The position numbers and the translations under genes are program-made. From the NCBI RefSeq assembly GCF_001642995.1, contig NZ_LOHS01000023.1:1-53468 (forward strand): DNA of 53,468 nt. The letters are read 5' to 3'. Below are positions 9,548 through 18,683 of this stretch, piece by piece; positions within the stretch are counted from its first letter, which is position 1, and the number at the start of each line of letters is the position of its first letter. The notes beneath the pieces were generated by a model. It did no database searches, was not told the DNA's origin, and saw only the letters and a list, made by a program, of their open reading frames with translations. The stretch comes from Streptomyces jeddahensis. Its GTDB lineage: Bacteria > Actinomycetota > Actinomycetes > Streptomycetales > Streptomycetaceae.

Positions 9548-10045
9548 TCAGACCCGCATCTCGAACCAGGTGGTCTTGCCGCGCGGCAGCAGATCCACAC
9601 CCCAGCGGTCGGAGAGCCTGTCGACCAGGAAGAGGCCGCGGCCGCTGATGTCGAGCTCGTGCACGGGCATCAGACAGGGCAGCCCGCGGGAGGGGTCGCG
9701 CACCTCGACCCGGATCCAGCCGCGACGGCGCTGCATGCCGAGACCGAAGATGCGGGCGCCCGTGTGGCGCACGGCGTTGCCGACGAGTTCCGAGACGAGA
9801 AGCACGACATCCTCGGTCACCCTCGGGGAGAGCCCCCAGTGACGAAGGGTCACGACCTGTGCGAGCCGGCGCGCGGTGGCCGCGGACTCGGGGCGTGACG
9901 GCAGCGAGACCTCTGCCTCTGCCGGATTGCCGTACAAGTCCAGCGCCCTGATCGCGTGTTCGTCCTCCACCGCCGGTGACCAGCGCGCCGCTGTCGCACC
10001 GCCCAGCCGTCGCGGCCGCTCGAAACCCTCCAGCCCCGCTGCCAT
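9548..10045 (-). CDS. Anti-sigma-factor-type ATP-binding protein (HATPase_c, RsbW-like)
   Basis: 165 residues, soluble. A single GHKL ATPase/kinase domain of the kind abundant in Streptomyces as RsbW/SpoIIAB-like regulators. The N box is ELVGNAVRHT, the G1 region is VEVRDPSRGLP and the G2 region is SGRGLFLVDRLSDRWG. It begins with roughly 45 low-complexity residues before the conserved LPSRPESAATARRLAQ. These proteins bind or phosphorylate anti-sigma antagonists; no sigma factor or STAS antagonist is adjacent, so the partner is unknown. The start is ATG 10045; upstream purines are weak and another in-frame ATG lies nearby. Confidence 0.85.
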   Translation of the reverse strand: MAAGLEGFERPRRLGGATAARWSPAVEDEHAIRALDLYGNPAEAEVSLPSRPESAATARRLAQVVTLRHWGLSPRVTEDVVLLVSELVGNAVRHTGARIFGLGMQRRRGWIRVEVRDPSRGLPCLMPVHELDISGRGLFLVDRLSDRWGVDLLPRGKTTWFEMRV

Positions 10046-10411
10046 GCCCCCATCATGGCCGCCCGGAGCGCTCCGCGGAGGGGTTCCGCAGGAATACGCG
10101 GCCTGGAGTTCTTCACTCAGGGCGACCGCGTGGGCATATGCCCACGGCGGAGAGGGCCTCGTAGAGCCCGCCTGACCTGCGGTGACTGCGCGTTCACGAA
10201 TGATCGCGGAGTGCTGCGGCGACAGCCCGCAAAAGGCTCTGTCACAGCACGCTCACTCCGCTCCATCGAGCGACCCGCCCTGGGCCGGCGCACTGACGCC
10301 GGCCAACTCGGCCTGGGCCGACGCGCACTGACGCCGGCCCCATCCGATCGCACGGCCGCAACCGACGGCGGCTCAACTTCCTGATTCACAGGAGAGTTGG
10401 CTGCACCCAGG
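10046..10411. other. Intergenic region with an imperfect direct repeat
   Basis: No convincing gene was seen between the ATPase start and the enoyl-CoA hydratase stop. The notable structure is a 17-base direct repeat, GCGCACTGACGCCGGCC, at 10288-10304 and 10323-10339, each copy preceded by CCTGGGCCG-like sequence (about a 35-bp unit). The ATPase promoter should lie in the left half, but I could not place it with confidence. Confidence 0.5.
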
Positions 10412-11179
10412 TCACAGGAACTTCGCCTTGCCCGGCCCTTCCTCCACGAAGCTGCGCATCCCGCGCTCGCGGTCCTCGGTGGCGAACAGGCCCGAGAACC
10501 AATTGCGTTCGATCGCGAGGCCCGTGTCGATGTCCGTCTCCAGGCCGGCGTCGACGGACTCCTTGGCGGCGCGCAGCGCGATGGCCGGTCCCTGAACGAG
10601 CCTGCTCGCCCAGGCGCGCGCCTGCTCGTACACCTCGGCGGCCGGTACGACGCGGTCCACCAGGCCGATCGAGAGGGCTTCATCGGCGGCCACCATGCGG
10701 CCGGTGAAGATGAGGTCCTTGGCCTTGGAGGGGCCGATCAGCCGGGGCAGCCGCTGGGTGCCTCCCGCGCCCGGGATCAGGCCGAGGAGGATCTCCGGCT
10801 GACCGAGCTTGGCGTTGTCCGCGGCGATCCGGTAGTCGGCGCACAGCGCCAGCTCGCAGCCGCCGCCGAGCGCATAGCCGGTGACGGCGGCGACGACGGG
10901 CTTGGGGATGCGGGCCACGGCCGTGAAGGAGTCCTGCAGGGCCCGGGAGCGTACGACCATCGCCGTATGGTCCATGGCCTGCATCTCCTTGATGTCCGCG
11001 CCGGCCGCGAACACCTTCTCGCCGCCGTAGAGGATCACGGCGCGTACGTCATCGCGGCGCGTGGCCTCCTCGGCCAGCTCGCGGAGCCGGTCCTGGACGG
11101 CGATGTCCAGCGCGTTCATCGGCGGGCGGTCGAGGCGAATGGTGCCGATGCCTTCGGCGACTTCGAGATGTACGGTCAT
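10412..11179 (-). CDS. Enoyl-CoA hydratase/isomerase family protein
   Basis: 255 residues, crotonase fold, cytosolic. It should hydrate 2-enoyl-CoA in beta-oxidation or a related acyl-CoA pathway. Seen are the oxyanion-hole segments FAAGADIKEM and the GYALGGGCELALCADYRIA helix, then LGQPEILLGLIPGAGGTQRLPRLIG, which carries the Glu and Gly-Gly of active hydratases; the C-terminal trimerisation region ends with GPGKAKFL. The start chosen is ATG 11179 (MTVHLEVAEGIGTIRLDRP); a frame-extending start at 11209 adds ten residues unlike the family. No other fatty-acid gene is adjacent, so the substrate is undefined. Confidence 0.9.
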   Translation of the reverse strand: MTVHLEVAEGIGTIRLDRPPMNALDIAVQDRLRELAEEATRRDDVRAVILYGGEKVFAAGADIKEMQAMDHTAMVVRSRALQDSFTAVARIPKPVVAAVTGYALGGGCELALCADYRIAADNAKLGQPEILLGLIPGAGGTQRLPRLIGPSKAKDLIFTGRMVAADEALSIGLVDRVVPAAEVYEQARAWASRLVQGPAIALRAAKESVDAGLETDIDTGLAIERNWFSGLFATEDRERGMRSFVEEGPGKAKFL

Positions 11180-11208
11180 GGGGAGCAGGTTAACGGCCAC
11201 TAACGACA

Positions 11209-11242
11209 ACGGGCCCGGTGCTCTCAGTCACACCGGGCCCGT
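11209..11242. terminator. Terminator downstream of the first L,D-transpeptidase
   Basis: A perfect 12-bp stem: ACGGGCCCGGTG (11209-11220) and CACCGGGCCCGT (11231-11242) with a 10-base loop. It lies between the transpeptidase stop (11258) and the hydratase start (11179), both on the - strand, separating the two transcription units. Confidence 0.75.
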
Positions 11243-11257
11243 CAGCGTCGAAGTCGC

Positions 11258-12574
11258 CTACGACGTCCACTTCTCCCACGACATGTTCCAGCCGTTGAGC
11301 CCGTTGCCCGGGTCGACGGTCCGGTCGTTGGAGTTCTTGACCACGACCACGTCGCCGATCAGCGAGTTGTTGAAGAACCACGCGGCGGGCACGTTCTTGT
11401 CGTAGCCGCCGCGCACGTCGCGCAGCCCTACGCAGCCGTGGCTGGCGTTGTAGTTGCCGAAGGCGTCGCCGCCCCAGTAGTTGCCGTGGATGAAGGTGCC
11501 CGAGGTGGTCAGGCGCATGGCGTGCGGGACGTCCTTGATGTCGTATTCGCCGGCGTAGCCGACCGTCTCGCCGTTCATGCGGGTCACCGTGTACTTCTCG
11601 CTGATGACCATCTGGCCGTTCCAGGTGTCGTAGCCGGGCTTGCCGGTGGTGACGGGGATGGTCTTGATGACCTTGCCGTCCTGCATGACCTGCATCTTCT
11701 TGGTCTTGACGTCGACGACGGAGACCTGGTTGCGGCCGATGGTGAAGGACACGGTCTTGGCCTGCTTGCCGTAGACGCCGGGCCGCCCCTCGACGCCGTC
11801 GAGGTTGAGCTTCACGGTGACCTTCGTGCCCTCCTTCCAGTACTTCTCCGGGCGGAAGTCCAGGCGGTCGTTGCCGAACCAGTGGCCCTCGACAGGCACG
11901 GACGGCTCGGCCTTGACCTGTATCGCCCTCTCGACGTCCTCGGGGTTGGTGATGCCGCGCGTGAAGCGGATCGAGAAGGGCATGCCGACGCCGACCTTCG
12001 AGCCGTCCTCGGGCGTGAAGTAGCCGATGAAGGTGTTCTCGGGTTCGAGGGTGGTGAAGGTGGCGTCCTTGGCCGACTGACGGCCCTCGGAGTCCTCCGC
12101 CACCGCGTGGACCTTGTACTTGGTCGCGGAGGCGAGGTGGTGCGCGGGCTTCCACGTGGCGCCGCCGTCCGTGATCTTCCCCTCGACCGGGTTGCCCTTG
12201 GAGTCCTCGACCTCGACCTCGGTGAGCTTGCCCTTGTCCGCGGTGACCTTGAGGGCGCCGGTCGTGGCGACGCCGTCGGCGCCGTCCTTCGGGGATATCT
12301 TCACGACGGCCTGCGAGGGCGCCGTCGCCTCTGCCGCCTTGTCCGAGCCCTTGCGGCCCTTGTCGTCACCGCTGCCGGACTTCGAGCCGCCGCCCCCGCC
12401 GCACGCCGTGACGAGTATCAGCAAGGCCCCGAGCAGCAGGGCGAGATGACTCGTGCCACCGGGCCGGCCCCTACGGCCCCGACGCCTCTTGACAGTCCCT
12501 CGCCCCGCACCGCCGCTTCGCGCCGGGCGCGGCCGCGCCCCCGTCGGCGCCCCCGATATCGGTCGCCCGTTCAA
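11258..12574 (-). CDS. L,D-transpeptidase lipoprotein (YkuD) with Ig-like domains
   Basis: 438 residues. A long basic N-terminus and a hydrophobic LALLLGALLILVTACG with lipobox predict a lipid-anchored cell-wall enzyme. A Gly/Ser/Lys linker, two Ig-like domains (VVKISPKDGADGV to about residue 170, then ENTFIGYFTPEDGSKVGVGMP...) and a C-terminal YkuD domain follow. The catalytic motif is HGNYWGGDAFGNYNASHGCVGLRD, with the cysteine in SHGC. These enzymes make 3-3 peptidoglycan cross-links and resist most beta-lactams. The start is an unusual TTG at 12574 with GGGGAGAAA upstream; no alternative ATG or GTG exists near the signal. It lies 180 bases downstream of a close paralogue on the same strand. 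Confidence 0.92.
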   Translation of the reverse strand: MNGRPISGAPTGARPRPARSGGAGRGTVKRRRGRRGRPGGTSHLALLLGALLILVTACGGGGGSKSGSGDDKGRKGSDKAAEATAPSQAVVKISPKDGADGVATTGALKVTADKGKLTEVEVEDSKGNPVEGKITDGGATWKPAHHLASATKYKVHAVAEDSEGRQSAKDATFTTLEPENTFIGYFTPEDGSKVGVGMPFSIRFTRGITNPEDVERAIQVKAEPSVPVEGHWFGNDRLDFRPEKYWKEGTKVTVKLNLDGVEGRPGVYGKQAKTVSFTIGRNQVSVVDVKTKKMQVMQDGKVIKTIPVTTGKPGYDTWNGQMVISEKYTVTRMNGETVGYAGEYDIKDVPHAMRLTTSGTFIHGNYWGGDAFGNYNASHGCVGLRDVRGGYDKNVPAAWFFNNSLIGDVVVVKNSNDRTVDPGNGLNGWNMSWEKWTS

Positions 12575-12754
12575 GATGTTTCTCCCCTCGCACGGCCTGG
12601 TCAGGCCCGCCCCCCGCGCGTCACGCGCGCACTGCGCAAATTAACCACACGGCTGACGGCCATGCCTCCCTGCGATTGTCACCGTTCAGTTCCAACTTCA
12701 ATCGCAATGAGGCCTGGTGACGGTGGTGCGGGTCGGGGACCGGCTGAGGGGGCG

Positions 12755-13969
12755 TCAGTCCGCGGAGCCCGCCTTCCACTCGTCCCAGTCCATGTTCCAG
12801 CCGTTGAGGCCGTTGTCGGGAGCGACTTCCTTGTCGGCTGAGTTGACCACCTCGATGACGTCGCCGATGAGGCTCCGGTCGAAGAACCAGGCGGCCGGTG
12901 TGTCCTGGTTGCCGCCCCGTACATCGCGCAATCCGATGCACCCGTGGGTGACGTTCGCGACCCCGAAGGCGTTGTGGATCCAGTAGTTGCCGTGCAGAAA
13001 CGTGCCGGAGGTGGTGAGCCGCATGGCGTGCGGGACGTCCGGCACGTCGTACTCACCGCCGAAACCGACCGTTCGGCTGTTCATCCGGGTCGTCTCGAGC
13101 ATCTCGGTGACCACCATCTTCCCGTTGTACGTGGTGGTCTTGGGTGCGCCCGCGGTGATGGGCATGGTGGCGATGAGCTCGCCGTCGCGGCGCACCTGCA
13201 TGGTGTGCGCGGCGACGTCCACCCGGCTGACCTGGCTGCGGCCGATGGTGAACGAGAAGGTCTTCTTCTGGAGTCCGTAGACTCCCGGCGCGGCCTCCAC
13301 GTCGCGCAGCCGCAGATCGACGGTGACCTCGGTGCCGGGTCTCCAGTAGTTCTGCGGGCGGAAGTCCAGGCGGGTGTTGCCGAACCAGTGCGGGGCGATC
13401 TCGACGGCCGGTTCCGACCGGACGCGGATGGCGCGTTCGACGGCCGCGCGGTTCTCGATCTCGCGGTTGAACTCCAGCGAGACGATCATTCCGGTGCCCA
13501 CGGTGGAACGGTTCTCCGGGGTGACGTAGCCGATGAACCGCTCGTCGGGGACGACCGTCGTGAACGTCGTGTGCCGGGCGGACCGGCGGCCCCTGCTGTC
13601 CAGTGCCACCGCGTCGACCGTGTACTTGGCGGCCAGCTCCAGCTTGTCGGCGTCCGGCCGCCAGCTCATGCCGTCCTGGGAGATACGGCCCGGCACCGGG
13701 TAGTCCTGGGCGTCCTGGGATCTGACGACCTTCACGGACTCGAGCCGTCCATCGGGCACCGACACCTTGATGGGCGCGTCGACACGCACGCCCTTGCTGC
13801 CGTCGGCCGGCGAGATACGGATCGTGTCCTCGAGGGACGACGGCTTGCCGGCCACCCCGTCCGAAGTGCATCCGGCCGCTCCCGCCAGCAGGCAGGCCCA
13901 TGTCAGAACGGCAGCCAGTGCGGCGCCTGCGCGTCTGTTGCGCGCCACTTTGTGAACTTTCTCGATCAT
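12755..13969 (-). CDS. Second L,D-transpeptidase lipoprotein (YkuD)
   Basis: 404 residues, paralogue of the adjacent gene with the same architecture: signal peptide ending LLAGAAGC (lipobox), Ig-like domain starting TIRISPADGSKGV, a second one with ERFIGYVTPENRSTVGTGM, and a YkuD domain with HGNYWIHNAFGVANVTHGCIGLRD (catalytic Cys in THGC). The conserved end NGLNGWNMDWDEWK matches NGLNGWNMSWEKW in the partner. It probably performs 3-3 cross-linking, with a different expression or substrate preference. The start is ATG 13969 (MIEKVHKVARNRRAG), chosen because the signal peptide follows directly; the open frame continues upstream without features. Confidence 0.92.
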   Translation of the reverse strand: MIEKVHKVARNRRAGAALAAVLTWACLLAGAAGCTSDGVAGKPSSLEDTIRISPADGSKGVRVDAPIKVSVPDGRLESVKVVRSQDAQDYPVPGRISQDGMSWRPDADKLELAAKYTVDAVALDSRGRRSARHTTFTTVVPDERFIGYVTPENRSTVGTGMIVSLEFNREIENRAAVERAIRVRSEPAVEIAPHWFGNTRLDFRPQNYWRPGTEVTVDLRLRDVEAAPGVYGLQKKTFSFTIGRSQVSRVDVAAHTMQVRRDGELIATMPITAGAPKTTTYNGKMVVTEMLETTRMNSRTVGFGGEYDVPDVPHAMRLTTSGTFLHGNYWIHNAFGVANVTHGCIGLRDVRGGNQDTPAAWFFDRSLIGDVIEVVNSADKEVAPDNGLNGWNMDWDEWKAGSAD

Positions 13970-14270
13970 GCCCGGACCAACGATCGTCCCCCTGCCAGGG
14001 AAACCGGTTCTCCCCCTCCTGGGGAAACGTGAGTGCGAGCCGCGCGGTGGGCAGAACACTGGGGAGGACGACGCGTGGGGAGCTGCGCCCGTGAGCCGCA
14101 GGGGCGCGCCGACGTCGAGAGCTCGAGCGTGCTTCAGGCCCGGCGGGCCGAGCGCGGTCGGGCTCCCGGCACCGGCTGCAGCGCCCCGGAGGCGAACGAG
14201 CCGAGAAGAGGGGCGATGCCGCACGCCCTTCCGTCGCGCCTCGTCCAACCGAGCCGCGGGAGGCTGACAG
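13970..14270. other. Divergent intergenic region, L,D-transpeptidase / glgX
   Basis: No gene-like frame. The word GGGAAAC occurs at 13998-14004 and 14022-14028 (24 bases apart), close to the transpeptidase start; as its complement GTTTCCC on the - strand it might be a regulator or sigma-factor site. GGGAGG at 14258-14263 is the ribosome-binding site of glgX. Confidence 0.35.
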
Positions 14271-16547
14271 GTGTCGAGTGCAGCCGAGCAGGAGGCAGTT
14301 CAGGAGGGCAGGCGCACGGGCAACGGGACGCCCGAGCGCCCCGCCGCCGCGCTGAACGGCCGCAGCAGGAAACCGGCGCTGCCGGCCGTCCCGGCGTGGC
14401 CGGGGGCGCCGACCCCGCTCGGAGCACGCTTCCGGGTCGGACCCGACGGGGTTGCGGGCACCAACTTCGCGCTCTGGGCGGGAGGGGCCGAGGCGGTCGA
14501 GCTGTGCCTCTTCGACGACGAGGGCCGCGAGACGCGCTGCCCGCTGACCGAACTGACGCACGAGATCTGGCACGGCTTCGTGCCGGGCGTGATGCCCGGG
14601 CAGCGGTACGGCTACCGGGTGCACGGTCGCTGGGACCCCTGGACCGGCGCCCGCTGGAACCCGGCGAAGCTACTCCTCGACCCGTACGCGCGCGCGGTGG
14701 ACGGCGACTTCCGGCTACCGGCGGAGGTGTACGGCCATGTGCGGGACTGGCCGCAGCAGGAGGTGGCCGACACCGTGCGGGACGAGCGGGACTCCGCGCC
14801 GTTCGTCCCCAAGGGCGTCGTCGTTCACGACGACGACCCCGACGACGAGTGGGTCGACGACCGCCGCCCGAAGACGCCGTGGGCGGACTCGGTCATCTAC
14901 GAACTGCACGTCCGCGGCTTCACCAAACTTCACCCGGACATACCCGAGGAGCTGCGCGGCACGTACGCGGGCCTCGCCCACCCGGCAGCGATCGACCATC
15001 TCGTACGCCTCGGAGTGACGGCGGTCGAACTCCTGCCCGTGCACCAGTTCGCGCACGAGGACCACCTCCTGAGCAAGGGCCTGCGCAACTACTGGGGCTA
15101 CAACTCCATCGGCTACTTCGCCCCCCACGCGGCGTACGCGGCGAGCGGCACCACCGGGCAGCAGGTCGGCGAGTTCCGGCGGATGGTGCGAGCCCTGCAC
15201 GCGGCCGGGATCGAGGTCATCCTCGACGTCGTCTACAACCACACGGCGGAGGCCGGCGAGCTGGGTCCGACGCTGTCCCTGAAGGGCATCGACAACCGCG
15301 GCTACTACCGCCTCCAGCCGGACGCACGGCGGTACGCCGACTACACGGGCTGCGGGAACACCCTGCACGTGGTCCAGCCGCAGGTCCTTCGGCTCATCAC
15401 CGACTCCCTGCGCTACTGGGTGACCGAGATGGGCGTCGACGGCTTCCGCTTCGACCTCGCGGCGGCCCTCGCGCGCGCCATGCACGACGTCGACATGCTG
15501 TCGCCGTTCCTCGCGGTGATCGCGCAGGACCCGGTGCTGCGGCGCGTGAAACTCATCGCCGAGCCGTGGGACGTCGGCTCGGGCGGCTACCAAGTGGGTT
15601 CCTTCCCACCGCTGTGGACCGAGTGGAACGACCGCTACCGGGGCGCGGTGCGCGACTTCTGGCGGGGCGCGCTGCCGGACGTACGCGACCTGGGCTACCG
15701 CCTGTCGGGCTCGAGCGACCTGTACGCATGGGGAGGCCGGAGGCCGTACGCATCGGTCAACTTCGTGACGGCACATGACGGTTTCACGCTGCGGGACCTC
15801 GTGTCGTACGAGCGCAAGCACAACGAGGCCAACGGCGAGGGCAACCGGGACGGCACGAACGACAACCGGGCCTGGAACTGCGGCGCCGAGGGCGAGACGG
15901 ACGACGAGCGCATCAACGCCCTGCGCCGCCGGCAGCTCCGCAACCTGCTGACCACGCTGCTGCTCTCCACGGGCGTACCGATGCTGGTCGCCGGCGACGA
16001 GATGGGCCGTACGCAGCGCGGCAACAACAACGCGTACTGCCAGGACAACGAGATCAGCTGGGTCGACTGGTCGCATCTGGATGACCCTGGCTGGCGCGCC
16101 TTGTTCGAGTTGACGTCCCGTCTGATCGCCCTGCGGCACGCGCATCCGGTGCTGCGGCGGCGGGCCTTCTTCTCCGGGCGCCCCCACTCCGTGGACGGGC
16201 TGCGGGACCTGGCGTGGTTCACGGCGCGCGGCACGGAGATGACCGAGCGGGACTGGTACGCGCCTGCGGCGACGCTGGGGATGTACCTGTCCGGGCGCGA
16301 CATTCCCGGGCGCGACGAGCGGGGTGCGCCGGTCGTGGACGACAGCTTCCTCGCGGTGCTGCATGCCGGGGACCGGCCGGTGAGTTTCGTGCTGCCGGGG
16401 GCGCCTTGGGCTGAGCGGTACGAGGTGGTGGTGGACACGTCGCGGGAGGAGCAGGGGGAGCCCCCGCGGGTGGTTCACCCGGCGGGGGTGGGGGTGACGG
16501 TGCCGGCTCGGGCGGTTTTGTTGCTGCGGGTTGTGCCGGTGGGGTAG
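14271..16547 (+). CDS. glgX: Glycogen debranching enzyme GlgX (isoamylase type, GH13)
   Basis: 758 residues, cytosolic. Hydrolyses alpha-1,6 branches of glycogen limit dextrins. An N-terminal CBM48-like domain (TPLGARFRVGPDGVAGTNFALWA) precedes the TIM barrel with GH13 regions I-IV: DVVYNHT, DGFRFDLA (nucleophile Asp395), IAEPWD (acid Glu431) and TAHDGF (Asp503). YNHTAEAGELGPTLSLKGIDN and NCGAEGETDD are typical of GlgX. The start is GTG 14271 with GGGAGG seven bases upstream, giving a low-complexity 40-residue lead. It can feed GlgP, encoded 27 kb downstream in this window, with linear chains. The extreme C-terminus carries a GGGGGAGCCCCC palindrome in its DNA near 16455. Confidence 0.94.
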   Translation: MSSAAEQEAVQEGRRTGNGTPERPAAALNGRSRKPALPAVPAWPGAPTPLGARFRVGPDGVAGTNFALWAGGAEAVELCLFDDEGRETRCPLTELTHEIWHGFVPGVMPGQRYGYRVHGRWDPWTGARWNPAKLLLDPYARAVDGDFRLPAEVYGHVRDWPQQEVADTVRDERDSAPFVPKGVVVHDDDPDDEWVDDRRPKTPWADSVIYELHVRGFTKLHPDIPEELRGTYAGLAHPAAIDHLVRLGVTAVELLPVHQFAHEDHLLSKGLRNYWGYNSIGYFAPHAAYAASGTTGQQVGEFRRMVRALHAAGIEVILDVVYNHTAEAGELGPTLSLKGIDNRGYYRLQPDARRYADYTGCGNTLHVVQPQVLRLITDSLRYWVTEMGVDGFRFDLAAALARAMHDVDMLSPFLAVIAQDPVLRRVKLIAEPWDVGSGGYQVGSFPPLWTEWNDRYRGAVRDFWRGALPDVRDLGYRLSGSSDLYAWGGRRPYASVNFVTAHDGFTLRDLVSYERKHNEANGEGNRDGTNDNRAWNCGAEGETDDERINALRRRQLRNLLTTLLLSTGVPMLVAGDEMGRTQRGNNNAYCQDNEISWVDWSHLDDPGWRALFELTSRLIALRHAHPVLRRRAFFSGRPHSVDGLRDLAWFTARGTEMTERDWYAPAATLGMYLSGRDIPGRDERGAPVVDDSFLAVLHAGDRPVSFVLPGAPWAERYEVVVDTSREEQGEPPRVVHPAGVGVTVPARAVLLLRVVPVG

Positions 16548-16655
16548 GGGGTGGGGCCCCCACCCACCCACATCCAGCCGTAGGACCAACGGACTACGCC
16601 AGTCCAGCCAAAACTCGGTGGGCACTGTCAGTGGCGAACCGTAGGCTCGCCAGCG

Positions 16656-18683
16656 ATGTCCACTTCACCCGCACCCACCACGGATCCCACGGCCGCGGCG
16701 ACACCCAGGACCCCACCCCCCTCCGCCGTGCGATCCCTCCTGCGCCTGTGGCCATACGTCCGCCCCGTACGAGCCCGCTGGTTCAGCGCGGCGGCAGTCG
16801 CCGTCGTGGCATCCTGCCTGTCGCTCGTCTTCCCCGTCGTACTGAAGTGGATCGTGGACGGACCGGTCGCCGACCGCGATCCGGGTGGGGTGTGGCTCGG
16901 CGCGGGCCTGCTGCTGGGGCTCGGTGTCGCCGAGGCCCTGCTGTTCGGGTTGCGGCGGTGGCTGGTGGCGCGGCCGCTGGCCGGCGTCGAGGCGGCGATG
17001 CGGGCCGATCTGTACCGGCATCTGCAGCGCCTCCCGGTGGCGTTCCACGACCGGTGGGCCTCGGGGCAGTTGCTGTCCCGCGGCACGACCGACCTCATGG
17101 TCGTACGGATGTTCCTGGCCTTTCCGTTGACCTTCCTGCTGGTCAACGGCGTGACCGTCCTGGCCGGTTTCGGCCTCCTCATTGCGCAGGACTGGACGCT
17201 GGGGCTCGTCCTGCTGCTGCCCGCCGTACCGCTCATGGCGCTCTGCTACCGCTTCGAGGGGAAGTACGCTGCCGCCGCGCGCACGGCGCAGGACCAGGTG
17301 GGCGACCTGACCACCGTCGTCGAGGAGTCGGTGCTCGGCATCCGGATCATCAAGGGGTTCGGGCGGCACCGCAGTCAGGCACGGGCCTTCCGTGAGCTCT
17401 CGCGCACGCTGCGGGGCACCGAGCTCACCAAGGCGCGGCTCCTCGCCGGGATCCTGTGCCTGATCACCGTCCTGCCGGAGACGGCTCTGGGCGCCGCGCT
17501 CGTCCTCGGCACCGTGCAGGTCGCCGACGGTGACCTGTCGGCGGGCGCGCTGGTGGCGTTCCTGTCCACCGCCCTCGCACTGCGCTGGCCCATCGAGTCG
17601 ATCGGCTTCCTGCTGGCCATGAGCCAGGAGGCGGCCACCGCGACCCGGCGGTATTTCGACGTCATGGACGCGCTGGAGGAGGCGCCAGGTGCGGTCGGTG
17701 GTTCGGCCTTCGGTGGCGATGGTGCTGCGGCCGACACCGACACCGGGGAAGGCGACGGCGCTGGCGGCCGTAGCGGTGGCGACGGTGGACTGCGGTTCGA
17801 CGGGGTCGAGTTCCGGTACCCGGACGCCCCGAGCGGATCTGCCCCCGTCCTCGAGCGGATCGATCTGCACATCCGGCCGGGCGAGACCATGGCCCTCGTC
17901 GGCGCCACCGGCAGTGGCAAGACGACCCTGACGGCGCTCGTGCCGCGCCTGCACGAGATCACCGGTGGGCGCATCACCCTGGACGGGCGTGACATCACCG
18001 CCATGGGGCGGGAGGAGCTGCGGACCCTGGTGTCCGTGGCCTTCGAGGAGCCGACGCTGTTCTCGGCGTCGGTGGCCGAGAACGTCCTCATGGGCGCGGA
18101 CGGCCACATGGGCACGGACGGCACAGGCGCCGATGGGCGTGCCGAGCGCGAGCGCCTCGACCGGGCGCTCGGCATCGCCCAGGCGGGGTTCGTCCAGCGG
18201 CTCCCGGAGGGGGCCGCCACCCAGGTGGGCGAACAGGGCCTCAGCCTCTCCGGCGGTCAGCGGCAGCGGCTCGCGCTGGCCCGGGCCGTCGTGGGCGAGC
18301 CCCGTTTCCTCGTGCTCGACGATCCGCTGTCCGCTCTGGACGTGCACACGGAGGCGCTGGTGGAGGCGGCGCTACGGGAGGTGCTCGCCGAGAGCACCGC
18401 TCTCGTCGTGGCACACCGGCCGTCGACGGTGCTGCTCGCCGACCGCGTGGCGCTGCTGTCGGGCGGGCGGATCGCCGCGGTCGGTACACATCAGGAGCTG
18501 CTGCGGACGAACGCCGAGTACCGGCACCTCATGTCGGGCGAGGACGGGCACAGCACGGACGGGGACAGCACACACGGGCACACCAAGGACGGGCCCAGCA
18601 AGGACAGACACAGCAGGAACGTGCACGACGAGCCCCGTCACAGACAGCGGGAACAGGGCGAACAGGGGGACGACGCACCGTGA
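16656..18683 (+). CDS. ABC exporter half-transporter A1 (non-canonical catalytic residue)
   Basis: 675 residues: a six-helix exporter membrane domain (about residues 40-330) and a C-terminal nucleotide-binding domain. Walker A GATGSGKT is at 416-423, signature LSGGQ at 531-535, H-loop VVAHRPST. The Walker B end reads LVLDDP: Asp556 replaces the catalytic Glu. With A2 (next gene, GTGA overlap) it forms a heterodimer in which this chain supplies the canonical signature and the weak Walker B. Two low-complexity inserts are visible: a Gly/Asp linker before the ATPase domain and GADGHMGTDGTGADG after the Q-loop. The C-terminus carries six 5-residue repeats of the DGHST type followed by a charged tail. 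Substrate unknown; drug, lipid or peptide export is likely. Confidence 0.88.
   Translation: MSTSPAPTTDPTAAATPRTPPPSAVRSLLRLWPYVRPVRARWFSAAAVAVVASCLSLVFPVVLKWIVDGPVADRDPGGVWLGAGLLLGLGVAEALLFGLRRWLVARPLAGVEAAMRADLYRHLQRLPVAFHDRWASGQLLSRGTTDLMVVRMFLAFPLTFLLVNGVTVLAGFGLLIAQDWTLGLVLLLPAVPLMALCYRFEGKYAAAARTAQDQVGDLTTVVEESVLGIRIIKGFGRHRSQARAFRELSRTLRGTELTKARLLAGILCLITVLPETALGAALVLGTVQVADGDLSAGALVAFLSTALALRWPIESIGFLLAMSQEAATATRRYFDVMDALEEAPGAVGGSAFGGDGAAADTDTGEGDGAGGRSGGDGGLRFDGVEFRYPDAPSGSAPVLERIDLHIRPGETMALVGATGSGKTTLTALVPRLHEITGGRITLDGRDITAMGREELRTLVSVAFEEPTLFSASVAENVLMGADGHMGTDGTGADGRAERERLDRALGIAQAGFVQRLPEGAATQVGEQGLSLSGGQRQRLALARAVVGEPRFLVLDDPLSALDVHTEALVEAALREVLAESTALVVAHRPSTVLLADRVALLSGGRIAAVGTHQELLRTNAEYRHLMSGEDGHSTDGDSTHGHTKDGPSKDRHSRNVHDEPRHRQREQGEQGDDAP
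18542..18631 (+). repeat. 15-bp tandem repeat encoding the pentapeptide tail of exporter A1
   Basis: Six consecutive 15-base units, beginning GGACGGGCACAGCAC, at 18542, 18557, 18572, 18587, 18602 and 18617, increasingly diverged. They encode DGHST, DGDST, HGHTK, DGPSK, DRHSR and NVHDE-like pentads, a hydrophilic His/Asp-rich tail in the cytoplasm after the ATPase domain. Confidence 0.8.

Noticed and set aside
9238..9842. + strand protein starting MADFSRVQPIF
   Set aside because: Codon use is unlike the genome, there is no ribosome-binding site and the frame runs on through the antisense of the ATPase gene; kept only as a possible RNA or foreign fragment.
14033..15778. 581-residue + strand frame over glgX
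   Set aside because: Overlaps glgX in another frame and is Arg/Gly/Pro-rich without motifs.
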